Source of the DNA: Prorocentrum cordatum
Taxonomy: Eukaryota > Sar > Dinophyceae > Prorocentrales > Prorocentraceae
Length of the DNA stretch: 64,000 nucleotides
Assembly: GCA_963575745.1 (NCBI GenBank)
Contig: CAUYUJ010014326.1
Coordinates: forward strand, 90,001 to 154,000
Reading direction: 5' to 3'
Shown here: positions 45,337 to 57,068 of the stretch, piece after piece
Position numbering within the stretch: position 1 is the stretch's first letter
Layout of the letters: each line of letters opens with the position of its first letter
Translations under genes and position numbers: made by a program
The notes under the pieces: generated by a model
What the model saw: the letters and a program-made list of their open reading frames with translations, nothing else
Database searches by the model: none
What the model was told of the DNA's origin: nothing

Positions 45337-46677
45337 TCAATTGAGGAACTTCTTGAAGCGCTTGACCGAGAGCTGAATGCCCTCGTACATGTGCTCGTGT
45401 GTGTTGTAGGCGGCCTGGACCTCATTCTTCAGCTTATCGTACATGTCCGTGTCCTTGCCGACAGAATCAGCGCCCTCAATTTTCGCAATCAGAACCTCCA
45501 TCGCCGTCTCGTGCTGGTCCGCATTGTCCACGCACTTCTTGCACTCATCGGCCCAGTTCTGGAAGCTCTGACGGTCCTTCTGATCCTGATCCCCAGCCTT
45601 CGCGAGCAACTGATTCTTCGTGTGCTTTAGGAACTTCAGCTCCTTCTGATACTTGACCAGCATTTGCCTTGGTAGGGATCATAAACAAGCAATGCGCCGA
45701 CATGCTTTTCAACGCAAACAACGCACGACAGAACGGATACGAACCAGTTTCTATCGCCATCCCCTCCAGGAGGGGCGGCGGGGGCGTGGCGGGGGAGAGG
45801 GCCCCCCTCTGGGAGGGGTCTGGCAGAGCACCAGAGATGGAAGGGCAGGGGGCGGCTGCCGAGGACGGCGCGCGATCTCGCCCTTCTTACTCACGATCTC
45901 TGGCCAGTGCGGATTCTCGATCTTCACCTCGCCGCCCCCACCCGACCCCGAAGCGCTGGACGACGGGAGCTCGGCCATCCTGATGCCTGCAGCTTCGAGT
46001 TGCTTCAGGTTCTTCAGGTTGGACGTCCCCTTGAAGGTGCGCGAGTCCTTCGTCACCAGCTGGTCATCGTCCATGTTGCGCTCGACGAAGTACCACTCCT
46101 TCCACAGAGGCCTGTCCTTGACATCTTCCTTGATGGGGAATTCTTCTTTGGTGCCATGCTCTTCGCTGTTCTCCTCCCACCATTCCTGCACGAAGGCAGT
46201 GGCTTCCTGGATGTTCGCAAAGTCTTTGATGGTGAGGTTCTTGAGGGCCAGTGCCTGCGATACATTCCGGTACCCTTTCTTGGCAGAGCGCGTGTGCACC
46301 TCTTCATTCGTGCATCTCTCTTCGAAGGTGGCCAACCAGTCAAGTGTCTTGTCCTTGTCACTCGCGAAGGTCTGCAAGAAACGCTTCCGATCGGCTGGGT
46401 CCTTCATCCCGTTCCAAAGCGCCTGGGCTGCTCTGGCGGATTCTGCTGTGCTCGTAGGTTTCCCGCTGCCGTCCTTCTTCTCCGACTGGTACTTGAGCCA
46501 CGCCCTCATCTTGTCGGCCTCCTGCTTGTCGAGCCCGTGCCCCTTCGGGGCCGCCTTCGACTTCTTCGCCGCTGGTGCGCCCTGGCCCTCGATCTTCTTC
46601 TTCGGCGCCATGCTGCACAACGGTGTGAGGAGAGTGCCCAGCAGGAGCAGAGGAGGGACTACTCCTGGGGCGGGCAT
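45337..46677 (-). CDS. unknown two-exon protein (MAPKKK), unit 2 copy
   Basis: Exon 1 46677-45895, exon 2 45645-45337, with the same donor (GTGAGTAAG) and acceptor as unit 1. The coding sequence is intact. Differences include GDQDQKDRQ for GDQDTKDRQ and THEHMYEG for THEHMFEG in the helical C-terminus. Confidence 0.62.
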
Positions 46678-47405
46678 GGCTGCCGCGGGACTGACCCCTG
46701 AAATTTGGGATACAGCAGCAAAATCGAAATGCCCTGCGGCAGCCGAAACGCCTGCGAATGGCAAGTAGATCGTCGGGGGCCTTCCCCGCGCACTTCAGTG
46801 GTGCGTGTGGGTGTGGTGTGGTGCTGTGGGTGTGGCGTGTGTGGTGGTACATTTCAGTATCGTCGAGCCTTCCCCTCAGCCAGGGGTTCGTTTCTCTCCC
46901 CTCGAAGGGGCTCGCAACCCACGCGGTCGCCTCCTCCCCCTCGAAGAGAAGGGGTGCTACCTCATCAGCGGCGAGGCGGGGAGGGGGAGGGGATGTGCCA
47001 GGGCCCCCCCCTCAGTAAGGGGTGCGCGCCCCCTCAAAAAGGGGCACCCCCCTCTCTGGATTGCTTTGCGCGGCAGGCAAGCACAGGGGCCCGAACGACT
47101 CACCCATGATGCAATGCTACTGCTCCCCCCTGCTGCCCCTGCTCACACTGCCCCCCCTCATTAAAGGGGCTCGCCCTCAGTAAAGGACGGCGGTGCCCCT
47201 CCGCAAGGGGCCCGTCAAAGATGTTTCAGGGGCCCCCCTCAATCAGGAACACCGCGCCCCCCAACCCCCCTAGGGGGCCCGTCAGATACGGCCCAGCCCC
47301 GCCCCCTCCCCCCCCACCCTCAGCCAGGGGCGTTTCGCCCCTCAGCGGGACTCGTCTGGCCCCCATGCAGCGAGGGGGGGTGCACTGCAAGCGACCTTTA
47401 CGAGA

Positions 47406-47595
47406 GAGATTCTCTTAAGAGAATTCTCTAAGAGAATTCTCTTAAGAGAATTCTCTTAAGAGAATTGTTGGTTTTGCCTGAGACATCCACACAATTCTCT
47501 TAAGAGAATTCTCTTAAGAGAATTCTCTTAAGAGAATTCTCTTAAGAGAATTCTCTTAAGAGAATTCTCCAAAGAGAATTTCCCCTTAAGATAAT
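47406..47595. repeat. palindromic GAATTCTCTTAAGA array (unit 2)
   Basis: Unit 2 copy. The left half is one base irregular (a TCTAAGAG variant near 47428) and the right half has one more 14-bp unit than unit 1. Confidence 0.97.
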
Positions 47596-47915
47596 CGGTT
47601 TCGTGATCGCCCGCCCCCTCTGCCAGGGGCAGCCGCGCGCGCCCCTGCAATGAAGGGGCCACAGTCAATCAGAGCCCCCTTAACCCGTACCGCCTCTATT
47701 CTGGCGCGAGAGGCCGCGCAAATGTATATGGATGTCGGCGCCGTCGCCGACGCGGTCGCCCCGCGGCTCAGGGCGCGCCGTCCTGGGGCGGATGGGGGTG
47801 CAGGAGGAAGATTGACAAGGAGGAAGAGCAGAAGCAAGAGGGATATGGACAAGGAGGAGGGCGGGCGACAAGCAGGAGCAGGAGGAAGAGTGACCAGGAG
47901 GATGGAGAAGCGGTC

Positions 47916-49281
47916 CTAGCCCCTCTTAGAGGTCGCCTTCGGGCGCTTGCCCTTGTCCTTCTCAGTGTCCTTGTCCTTGTCTTTGTCGCCCCTCCCTCCT
48001 TTCGAGGGTCTGCCCCCCGCCTGGTCCGCGCGGGGCCTTTTTTTTGCTTTGGGGTCCTTCTTTTTGTTGTCTGCGTTCTCCGCGTCCGCCCTGGCTGCGT
48101 CCGCCGTTGCTGCGCCCGTCTCTGGCTGCTCTGGTGTTGCCGCTTCTGGCGCTGCCGTCTCTGCCGCCTGCCGCTCCTCTGCCTCTCGTTTCTGTTTCTG
48201 CTCCGCTTCCTCCTTGGCCCGCGCTGCGTCCTCCGCATCCTTGGCAGCCTTGGCCGCCTCTTCCGCCCTCCGTGCGGCCGCTTCGGCAGCCAGCAGCCTC
48301 GTCCTCGCCTGCGCTTCGGCGGCCTCTGCTGCCCTCTGCAGCTCGGCCTCTGCCTCCCGCCTCAGCGCGGCGTCCCTCTGCTGTTGTTGCGCCCGCCTCA
48401 GGCGGATGATCTCCTGCTCTGCCCTGCGCTCCGGCTACTGCCGAAGGCGCTCTTTGTGCCTTTCGACGCACCTCTGCGCCGCCTCCGTGCGATTCAATGC
48501 CCGCAAGAGCCTCCGATGCTGCCTTGCGTGCTCTTCCTCTAGCCTCATCAGCTCATCAGGCTCCTCTGACTCCGCTTCCTCCTCCATGCCCTCTTCCTCC
48601 TCGCCCTCATCCTCCTCTTCTTCCTCCCCTCTCGGGCTCCGTCGTCGGATCCGTCAACCTGCATTGCTTCGGCAGGTGCTGCCGCTGCTGCTGCTGCTGC
48701 TGCGGGCGGTGCTGCTGCTGCTGCTGCTGCTGCGGGTGTCCAGCCGCTGCTGCTGCTAACAGTGCTGCGGGTGGCGGGCCGATCGGTGGCGTTGGCCCCC
48801 CCTGCGGGGGCGGCGGCTGCGCTGCTGTTTCGTTCTGCTGCTCCTGTCGGGGAACGACGAAGTAAGCTCACCCCCATGAGAGGGGCCTCTTCTTGCGTTT
48901 ATTCGGTCCCCCCTCGTTTATCCCCTCAAACAGGGGCCCTCCCTTCTTGGCAGCGCGGGGCAGAGGGGGGGGTGCGGTCCTGCAGCAGGCCGACCAAGAC
49001 CGCCTCCCTGGCATCGCACCTCCGCTGCCAGTGCCTGGCAGGCGCAGAAAACTGACCAGGATAAACATTTTGAGAAAATCAAAACATCAAACCGACATAA
49101 CTTCATTCCTCAATGTTTGAGGGTTCCCCCCTCCCCACCACTTGCACCCTTGCGTTGCCTGGCTCTGGCGACCTCGCTCTTGCCGCCCCTCCACCTCCTC
49201 CCGTTGCGGTCGCGGTCGCCGTGCTCGTGGAACCACTGGGTCGCGTGGTGTTCCTGGCACGTCTTGCCAACGCACACCGAG
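47916..49281 (-). pseudogene. truncated zinc-binding/coiled-coil gene, unit 2
   Basis: Same 5' truncation as unit 1: exon 2 remnant 49281-49195, exon 3 49034-48980, exon 4 48843-47916. It shares the TAG nonsense codon and six-base loss with unit 1, and adds a one-base loss after the alanine run (near 48735) and another in the acidic stretch (near 48626). Both break the frame, so this is the most decayed of the three copies. Confidence 0.8.
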
Positions 49282-51567
49282 GGTTATGTTCAGTTGTCCT
49301 AGGGTCTCGTTTAGTGTTGCCCCGTTCCTGTTTAGTGTTCCTTGGGTCTCGTTTAATTTTGGCAGGGTACTGTTTAGCTGTCCTAGGGTCTCGTTTAGTT
49401 GCGGCAAGGTCCTGTTTAGTTTTCCTAGGGTCCCGTTAAGTTTTGGTAGGGTCATGTTTCATGTTCCAAGAGTCTCGTTTTGTTTTGCTAGGGTTATGTT
49501 CCGTTGTCCTAGGGTCTCGTTTAGTTTTGCTAGGGTCCTGCTTATTTCCCCAATGAGTCCTGTTTAGTTGTCCGAGGGTCTCGTTTAGTTTTGTAGGGTC
49601 CTGTAAATGGGTTTCTAGGGTCTCGTTTAATTGTGGCGGGGTCCTGTTTAGTTTTCCTAGGGTCTCGTTTCGTTTTGCTAGGGTCCTGTTTAGTCTTCCT
49701 ATGGTCCCGTTTTTTTGTAGGGTCCTGTTTAGTTGTCCTAGGATCTCGTTTAGTTTTGCTGGGATGCTGCTTAATTTTCCCAGGGTCCCGTTTAACGCTG
49801 CCACGGTCATGTTTAGTTTGCCTCGGGTCTTGTTTAGTTTTGGTAGGGTCATGTTTAGTTGTCCTACGGTCTCGTTTAGTTGTGGCAGGGTCGTGTTTGG
49901 TTTTCCGAAGGTCTCGCTTAGTTTTGCGAGGGTCCTGTTTAGATTTCCTAGGGTCTCGTTTCGCTTTCGCAGGGTCCTGTTTAGTTTTCCGAGGGTCTCG
50001 TTTAGCGTTGCTTGGGTCCTGTTTAGTTTGCCGAGGGTCTCGTTTAGTTTTGGCAAGGTCCTGCTTAGTGTTCCTAGGCTCTCGTTTAGTTTTGCGAGGG
50101 TCATGTTTAGTTTTCCGAAGGTCTCCTTTACTTTTGGCAGGATCTTGTTTAGTTGTTCTAGGGTCCCGTTTAATTTTGGTGGGCTACTGTTTAATTTTCG
50201 CGTGGTCTTGTTTAATTGTGGCCGGGTCCTGTTTAGTTGTCCTATGGTCTCGTTTACTTATGGTAGGGTCCTGTTTAGTTGTCCTAGGGTCTCGTTGGCG
50301 TCTGCCGAGGTCATGTTTAGTTGTCCTAGGGTCTCGTTCATTTTTCCTACGGCCCTGCTTAGTGTTTCTAAGGTCTCGTTTAGTTTTGGTAGGGTCCTGT
50401 CTGCAGTTGTCCCATGGTCTCGTTTAAGTTTGCTAAGGTTATGTTTAGCTTTCCTACCGTATCGTTTCGTTTTGGACGGGTCCTGCTTAATTGTCCTATG
50501 GTCTCGCTTAGTGTTGGTAGGGTCCTGTTTGGTTTTCTTATGGTCTCGTTTAGTTTTGTCATGGTCCTGTTTACTTTTCCTAGGGTCTCGTTTAGTTTTG
50601 GTAGGGTACTGTGTAGTCTTCCTAGGGTCTCTTTAGATTTGCTAGGGTCCTGTTTAATTGTCCTGCGGTGTCGTTTAGTTGTGGCAAGGTCCTGTTTAGT
50701 TGTCGCAAGGTCTCGTGTAATTTTGGTAGGTTCCTGTTGGTTGTCCGAAGATCTCGTTTAGTTGCCCTAGGGTCCCGTTTAGAAATGGAAGGGTCTTGTT
50801 TAATGCGGTAGGGTCGTGTTTAGTTGTCCTAGGGTGCGGCGTAGTTTTCCTGGGGCTTCGTTTCGCTTTGGCAGGGTCCTGTTTAGTTTTCCTAGGGTAG
50901 GATCATGTTTAATTGTCTGTATGGTCTCGTTCAGTTTTGGCAAGGCCTCGTTTGATATTAGTCAGATCCTGTGTACTTTTTCCTATGGTCTTGTTTAGTT
51001 GTCCGAGGGTCTCGTTTAGTTTTGCCAGGGTCCTGCTTAGTTGTCCTAGGGTCTCTTTTATTAGTTGTCCTATGGTCTTGTTTAGTTGTCCTAGGGTATC
51101 ATCATGTAATGTTGCTAGGGTCCTGTTTAGTTTTCCTACGGTCTCGTTTAGTTTTGGTAGGGTCATGTTTCGTGTTCCAAGGGTCTCGTTTAATTTTGCC
51201 AGGGACATGTTTAGTTTTCCCAGGGGGCTCGTTTAGTTTTGGTAGGGTCCTGTTTAGTTGTCCGCGTGTCTTGTTTAGTTTTCCTAGGGTCTTATCTAAT
51301 TGTCCGAGGGTCTCGTTTAGTTTTGGCGGGGTCCTGTTTAATTGTCCGAGGGTCTCGTTTAGTTTGAGCAATGTATTGTTTATTTTCCTAGGGTATCGCT
51401 TGGTTTTATTCGGGTCCTGTTTAGTGTTCCTAAGGCCTCGTTTAAAATTGCCAAGGTCCTAGGGTCTCGTTTAGTTTTGGCAAGGTCCTGTTTGGTTGTC
51501 CTAGGGTCTCGTTTACTTTTGGCATGGTCCTGCTTAGTTGTCCTAGGGTCTCGCTTAGTTTTGCTAG
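49282..51567. repeat. TTTAG-TAGGG satellite, block A (unit 3)
   Basis: Unit 3 copy of block A, essentially identical to unit 2 over its whole length. Confidence 0.95.
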
Positions 51568-51581
51568 GGGAGGCTCTGGAT

Positions 51582-51880
51582 TGAGATGATGTAGGTGGTC
51601 GCGATGACGATGGCCATGATGTCGGTGGTCATGATGTCAGGGGTCACGATGGCGATGGTCATGATGTCGGTGGTCATGATGTCGCTGATTGTGCTGATGA
51701 TGTGGGTGGTCATGATGGCGCCTGCTACGGTGGCGGCGATGACGACGACGTCTTTTTTCCGCTCGCAAGCGTCGCGGCGCGAGCTGCCGCGACGCCGCCT
51801 CGGCCTCGGAAGGCGCGCCAGAAGCAGCGGCGCGCCAGAGGCAGTGACTCGGCCACGCCAGAGGCCTAGGCAACTAGGCT
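51582..51880. repeat. GATG minisatellite plus flank, copy 1 (unit 3)
   Basis: Unit 3 counterpart of 23530-23830, matching unit 2. Confidence 0.85.
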
Positions 51881-52253
51881 GAGGCCAGCAGGGACGGCGA
51901 GGCTGGCGCTGGCTGCTTTGCGCCAGCGGATGAATGGGTGAATCCCTTCAGAGAAACCTTTCTGCCAAGCCGCCGCGGACCAACCAATGCAACCATCATC
52001 AAACGAGTTGAAACAAGTGCCACACTCCACGGCGAATCAGGTTGCCGCAGGTCGGCTCGAAACGACGCCATAGGTCGGCTTGACGCCGCGGGTCGGCATG
52101 CATACGCTCCACGGCATCATAATGAGGCCGCCGTCATCGTGCAAATGCCCACGGTGGCCTCAATCGGAGTCGGACTCATGCACGGTCGCCGTCTTCAGAA
52201 GACGGCCGTCTCATCCACCATGGCCTTAATTGGCCTCCTCATCCACCATTGCC

Positions 52254-52862
52254 TCAATCGGAGTCGGACTCCAACACGGTCGACGTCGTCTCCCAAACCT
52301 CCTCGCACGTGTATTCCACCGTGCACTCGACGTCCAGCGGGCCCCTCGTCTTGGTGCCAGCCGAGTACTTGTTGGTGCACGTCGACGTCAGGCCCTGGAA
52401 GATATCGCCAAGGCCGTCGGGGATCACCGCACCCTCCTTGAAAGTATGCACGATGCACTTCCTGCGCTTCTCGTAGACGACCTTCGCCAGCTTGCGCCGA
52501 GGCCGATTCCATGCCCCTCCCTCATCAGACCTTGCCGTTGCCATTGGCAGCTCAGCCTTTGGCGTCTCCCCAATGCCCGCAGGAGCCGCCGCTGCAGATC
52601 CCTCGCCGTCGTCGGCATGCGGTGGCACGCTGTATGCGGCGGCAAAACTCAAGCCACGCGGCATGCTGTCCTGGAGATCCTCCTGGGTGGCACCACCATC
52701 TCCACGCCATGAGGCTTCATGCGCAGGGCCTTCGGCGTCGCTCAAGCTGTCCTCCACCACCGTCACCATTGCATCTGCGGGCGGCGGCGTCTCCTGGGGC
52801 AGCTCCGGTGGCGGTGGCGGCGGTGGATACGGAGGAGTCCTGGGCTGCGCAGAGATGGCCAC
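52254..52862 (-). CDS. unknown 202-residue protein, unit 3 copy
   Basis: Same 202-codon frame as in units 1 and 2. Its N-terminal two-thirds match unit 1 (MAISAQ, ADAMVTVVEDS), while the C-terminal EEVWETT matches unit 2. The change of partner falls within the gene, a sign of exchange between units. Confidence 0.55.
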   Translation of the reverse strand: MAISAQPRTPPYPPPPPPPELPQETPPPADAMVTVVEDSLSDAEGPAHEASWRGDGGATQEDLQDSMPRGLSFAAAYSVPPHADDGEGSAAAAPAGIGETPKAELPMATARSDEGGAWNRPRRKLAKVVYEKRRKCIVHTFKEGAVIPDGLGDIFQGLTSTCTNKYSAGTKTRGPLDVECTVEYTCEEVWETTSTVLESDSD

Positions 52863-52972
52863 GCGTGGAAGAGTTCACCGCGTAGAAATCAGCATGCATG
52901 AAGGGGCCTGAGTTTTGAACCACAATGGCGAATGATTTCAGGCGGGGCAGGGCACGAAGGGTGGGAAGCCAT

Positions 52973-53738
52973 GCGGAGCTGCTTGAGCGCATTGCTCAGC
53001 AGCGCGTTGTCCATGCTCTGGGGGGCCTCGACGAGGCCAGAGGCGAACGCAGCCAGCGCTGCCCTCATGTCGGCCGCCTTATCGGCGTGACAAGGCCCGT
53101 GTCCGCGCTTCTCGCCGCTCAGGTCAGTCCTCGAGGTGTCAAGCTGCGAGGCGCAGGCTGGGGCGCCGTGCAGCCTTGGACGGCCGCCCTCAGGAGCGCT
53201 GAGCGCGGCGGCGGCCAGGCGGTGCTCGGGCCCTGCGGGTGCGCCCAGGCGTTGCAAGGACAGGCGGAAGACGGAACAGAGACGACGACGACGACGACGA
53301 CGACGACGGCGACGGCGACGGCGACGGCAACAGCGACGACGACGACGGTGGACTGCTTCCGAAGCGATCCACCGCGCCTGCAACCTCGTTGCAGGAAGCC
53401 TGACGCCAAGTGTTCAGCTTGTCTTTTCCTTGATCCTGACGCGGTCAGCTTGCGCCTCGGAGGCGGCGGCCGTCAACGGGCACGCCCAGGCGTTGCAAGG
53501 ACAGGCGGAAGACGGAACAGAGGTTCATGGGCCGTGCTTCGTGTCGTGCCTGGTGCCGCGCCTGGTGCTGTGCCTCGCGCCGTGCCTGGTGCCGTGCCTG
53601 GTGCCGTGCCTCGTGCCGTGCCTCGTGCCGTGCCTGGTGCCGCGCCTGGCGCCGTGCCCCGCGCCGTGCCTCTTGCCGCGCCGCGACGCACGTCGCCGTC
53701 GCCGTCGCCGTCGCCGTCGTCGTCGTCGTCGCCGTCGC

Positions 53739-53808
<70 letters not shown>

Positions 53809-54240
53809 TCTGTTCCGTCTCCCGCCTGCCCCTGCAACGCCTGGGCGCGCCCGCAGGACCCGAGCACCGCCTGGCCGCCGCCGCGCTCAGCGCTCCTGAG
53901 GGCGGCCGCCCAAGGCTGCACGGCGCCCCAGCTTGCGCCTCGCAGCTTGACACCTCGAGGACTGACCTGATCCTTTCATCGTCAAGGCGCCCTCGACGTT
54001 GTCGGACCTGAGCGGCGAGCGCAGCGCCAAGGCAGCGATAGGCGCGTTTCGCATGCAGATCCCATGGTCGGTGATGTTCAAGACGGAGAAGCGCGGATGC
54101 GGGCCTTGTCGCGCCGATAAGGCGGCCGACATGAGGGCATCGCTGGCTGCGTTCACCCCTGGCCTCGCCGAGGCCCCCCCAGAGCATGGACAACGCGCTG
54201 CTGAGCGAGACGCTCAAACAGCTCCGCACACAGTGCCCAC
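52973..54240. repeat. large inverted duplication (unit 3)
   Basis: Unit 3 counterpart of 24926-26170. The left arm resembles unit 1 and keeps ADKAAD. The centre has a 3-bp longer GGCGGCGGCC and differs in the triplet-repeat count. The right arm carries its own substitutions (GCATGCAG, CCATGGTCGG). Confidence 0.85.
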
Positions 54241-54404
54241 GCGCCGACGCGCTGGGCCCTGGGCCAACCGAAGGGTGGAATCAAGCGGAGCGGGCAAGCC
54301 TTCTGGTTCGGTGACCGAAACCAGCGCCCCACCATCCCGCCCCACCTGATTCACCCCTTCGGTAAGCCCATCCGCTGGCGCCCCTTGATTCACCCCTTCG
54401 TTCA

Positions 54405-54665
54405 ATGTTGCTAGGGTCCTGTTTAATTGTCCTAGGGTCTCGTTTAGTTTTGCGAGGGTCCTCTTTAGTTGTCCTACGGTCTCGTGTAGATGCTGGTAGG
54501 GTCATGTTTGGTTGTCCTAAGGTCTTGTCTAATTTTTTCTGGGGTCCTGTTTCGTTGTCCTAAGGTCTCGCTTAGTTGTCCTATGGTCTTGTCTAGTTTA
54601 CATAGGGTTTTGTTTAATTTTGCTAGGGTCCGGTTTAGTTGTCCTAGGGTCTCGTCTAGTTTTCC
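54405..54665. repeat. TTTAG-TAGGG satellite, short block (unit 3)
   Basis: Unit 3 counterpart of the short block, with several private substitutions around 54470-54560. Confidence 0.9.
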
Positions 54666-54980
54666 TCAGCTGCATCGTCAGCGTCGTCCTCACCATCATC
54701 GTCAACGCCTAGGGTCTTATAGGTATTTCACCGTCAACATGGTCATCACCATCATCACGATCATCATCGCCACCATCGTCATCATCTTCATTTTCGTCAT
54801 CATGCCTTCGGCAGGCCGGGGTAGAGCATGCTCGGCCCCCCCTTGGCGCCGCCCAGGACGACCCAGCAGTGGGAAACTAAACGCGGCCCAGGAGCAAACT
54901 GAACACGACTATGGTCGGTGGCGATGACGGCGGCTACTACAGCACGACTCACACGACCACGGTCGGTGGTCGATGAGGGC

Positions 54981-55295
54981 GGCGGGAGCGAAGCTGAGGA
55001 TTGAGATGATGCCGGTGGTCATGATGACGATGGTCATGATGTCGGTGGTCATGATGTCAGGGGTCACGATGACGATGGTCATAATGGCGGTGGTCATGAT
55101 GACGCTGTTTGTGCTGATGACATGGGTGGTCATGATGGCGCCTGCCACGATGGCGGCGGTGACGACGACGTCTTTTTCCGCTCGCAAGTGTCGCGGCGCC
55201 AGCTGCCGCGACGCCGCCTTGGCCTCAGAAGGCGCCAGAGGCAGCCGCACGCCGGAGGCAGCAGTGACTCGGCCACGCCAGAGGCCTAGGCAAGG
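54981..55295. repeat. GATG minisatellite plus flank, copy 2 (unit 3)
   Basis: Unit 3 counterpart of 26925-27240 and close to it. It shows none of the indels seen in unit 2. Confidence 0.85.
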
Positions 55296-55484
55296 CCTGG
55301 GTTCGGCCAGGAACGAGCGGCCATCAGTGCGAGCAGCAGCTGAGCCCCAGCGCGCAACGCAAGAATACTGGAGGGCACCCTATCGCCTGAGCAAGAGCAA
55401 GGACTCAATCAGTCACTCACCCGACACCACAAAGAAAAAAGCCTGGACCGCCGCTCACTTACTCAACAGCTGGGCCCTCAAAAG

Positions 55485-56848
55485 CTAGGGTCTCGTTTAG
55501 TTTTGGTGGGGTCCTGTGTAGTTGTCCTAGGGTCTCGTTTACTTTTGCTAGGGTCCTGTTTAGTTGTCCCAGGGTCAGGGTCCTGTTTATGTTTTCCGAA
55601 GATCTCGATTAGTTGTCCTAGGGTCCTGTTTAGTTTTCCTAGGGTCTCGTTTAGTTTTGGCAGGGTCCTGTTTAGTTGTCCGAGGGTCCCGCTTAGTGTT
55701 GCTAGGGTCCTGTTTAGAGGTCCTGGGGTCTCGTTTAGTTTTGCTAGGGTCCTGTTTAGTTTTCCTAGGGTCTCGTTTAGATGTGCTAGGGTCTTGTTTC
55801 GATTTACTACGGTCTCGTTTAGTTTTGGTCGAATCCTGTTTAGTTTTGCTAGGGTCCTGTTTAGTTGTCCTAAGGTCTCGTTTATGTTTGGCAGGGTCCT
55901 GTTTAAATTTCCTATGGTCTCGGTTAACTTTGGTAGGGTCCTGTTTGGTTTTCCCAAGGTCTCGTCTAGTTTTGGCAGGGTCCTGTTTGGTTGTCCGAGG
56001 GTCGCGTTTAGTAGTTGGTAAGGTCCTGCTTCGTTGTCCTAGGGTCTCGTTTAGTTTTGCCGGGGTCCTGTTCAGTTTTCCTATGGTCTCGCTTAGTTCT
56101 GCTGGGGTCATGTTTAGTTGTCCTACGGTCTCGTTTAGTTTTGGCAGGGTCCTGTTTAGTTTTCCTGGGGTCTCGTTTAGTTTTGGCTGGGTACTGTTGA
56201 GTCTTCCTAGGGTCTCGTTTAGTTGTGCTAGGGTCACTGTTTAGTTGTCCGAGGGTCTCGTTTAGTTTTGCTAGGGTCCCGTTTAGAAGTCCTAGGGCCC
56301 CGTTTAATTTTGGTAGGGTCATGTTTAGTTTTCCTATGGTCTCGTTTAGTTTTGGTAGGGTCCTGTTTAGTTTTCCCAGGGTATCGTTTAGAGTTGCTAG
56401 GGTCCTGTTTCGTTTTACTACGGTCTCGTTTAGTTTTGGTAGAGTCCTGTTTAGTGTTCCTAGTGTCTCGTTTAGTTTTGTCAGGGTCCTGTTTAATTTT
56501 CCTGGGGTCTCGTTTAGTTTTGGCAGGGTCCCTATTCGATTTCCGAGGGTCTCGTTTAGTTTTGCGAGGGTCCTGTTTCGTGTTCCTAGGGTCTCGTTTA
56601 GTTTTGGTAAGGTCCTGTTTAGTTGTCCGAGGGTCCCGTTTAGTGTTGGCAGGGTCCTGTTTAGTTGTCCGAGGGTCTCGTTTAGTTTGCTAGGGTCTTG
56701 CTTACTTGTCCTAGGGTCTCGTTTAGATTTGCTAGGGTCCTGTTTCGTTTTCCGATGGTATCGTTTAGATGTCCTCGGGTCTTGTCTAGCTGTCCTAGGG
56801 TCTCGTTTAATTTCCCTAGAGTCATGTTTAGTTGTCCTACCTTGAGAC
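55485..56848. repeat. TTTAG-TAGGG satellite, block B (unit 3)
   Basis: Unit 3 copy of block B, with more private substitutions than units 1 and 2 show against each other. Confidence 0.95.
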
Positions 56849-57068
56849 TCCAAGGTCGATCTATAGTGCGGGGTCGAACTATAATGCGGGGGTTATACTT
56901 TTCTGCGGGTCGATCTATAGTTCGGGCGCGCCGAAAATAGTTCGACCCGCCGTTTTGGGGCAAACGGGGCTTCAGCGCCCATGCTCGCGCTCACCCCACT
57001 GGGAGGGGTCTAACATATATTTGAGCCGACAGCAATGAATGACAACGATACACACAGAAGCGTTCTTT

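Larger units (their letters stand above)
35245..49281. repeat. 14-kb tandem unit 2
   Basis: Middle copy (14,037 bp). Both edges are junctions of the same structure, CACACCGAG joined to GGTTATGTTC. The stretch 40650-41440 is far more divergent than the rest, with many single-base indels. Confidence 0.95.
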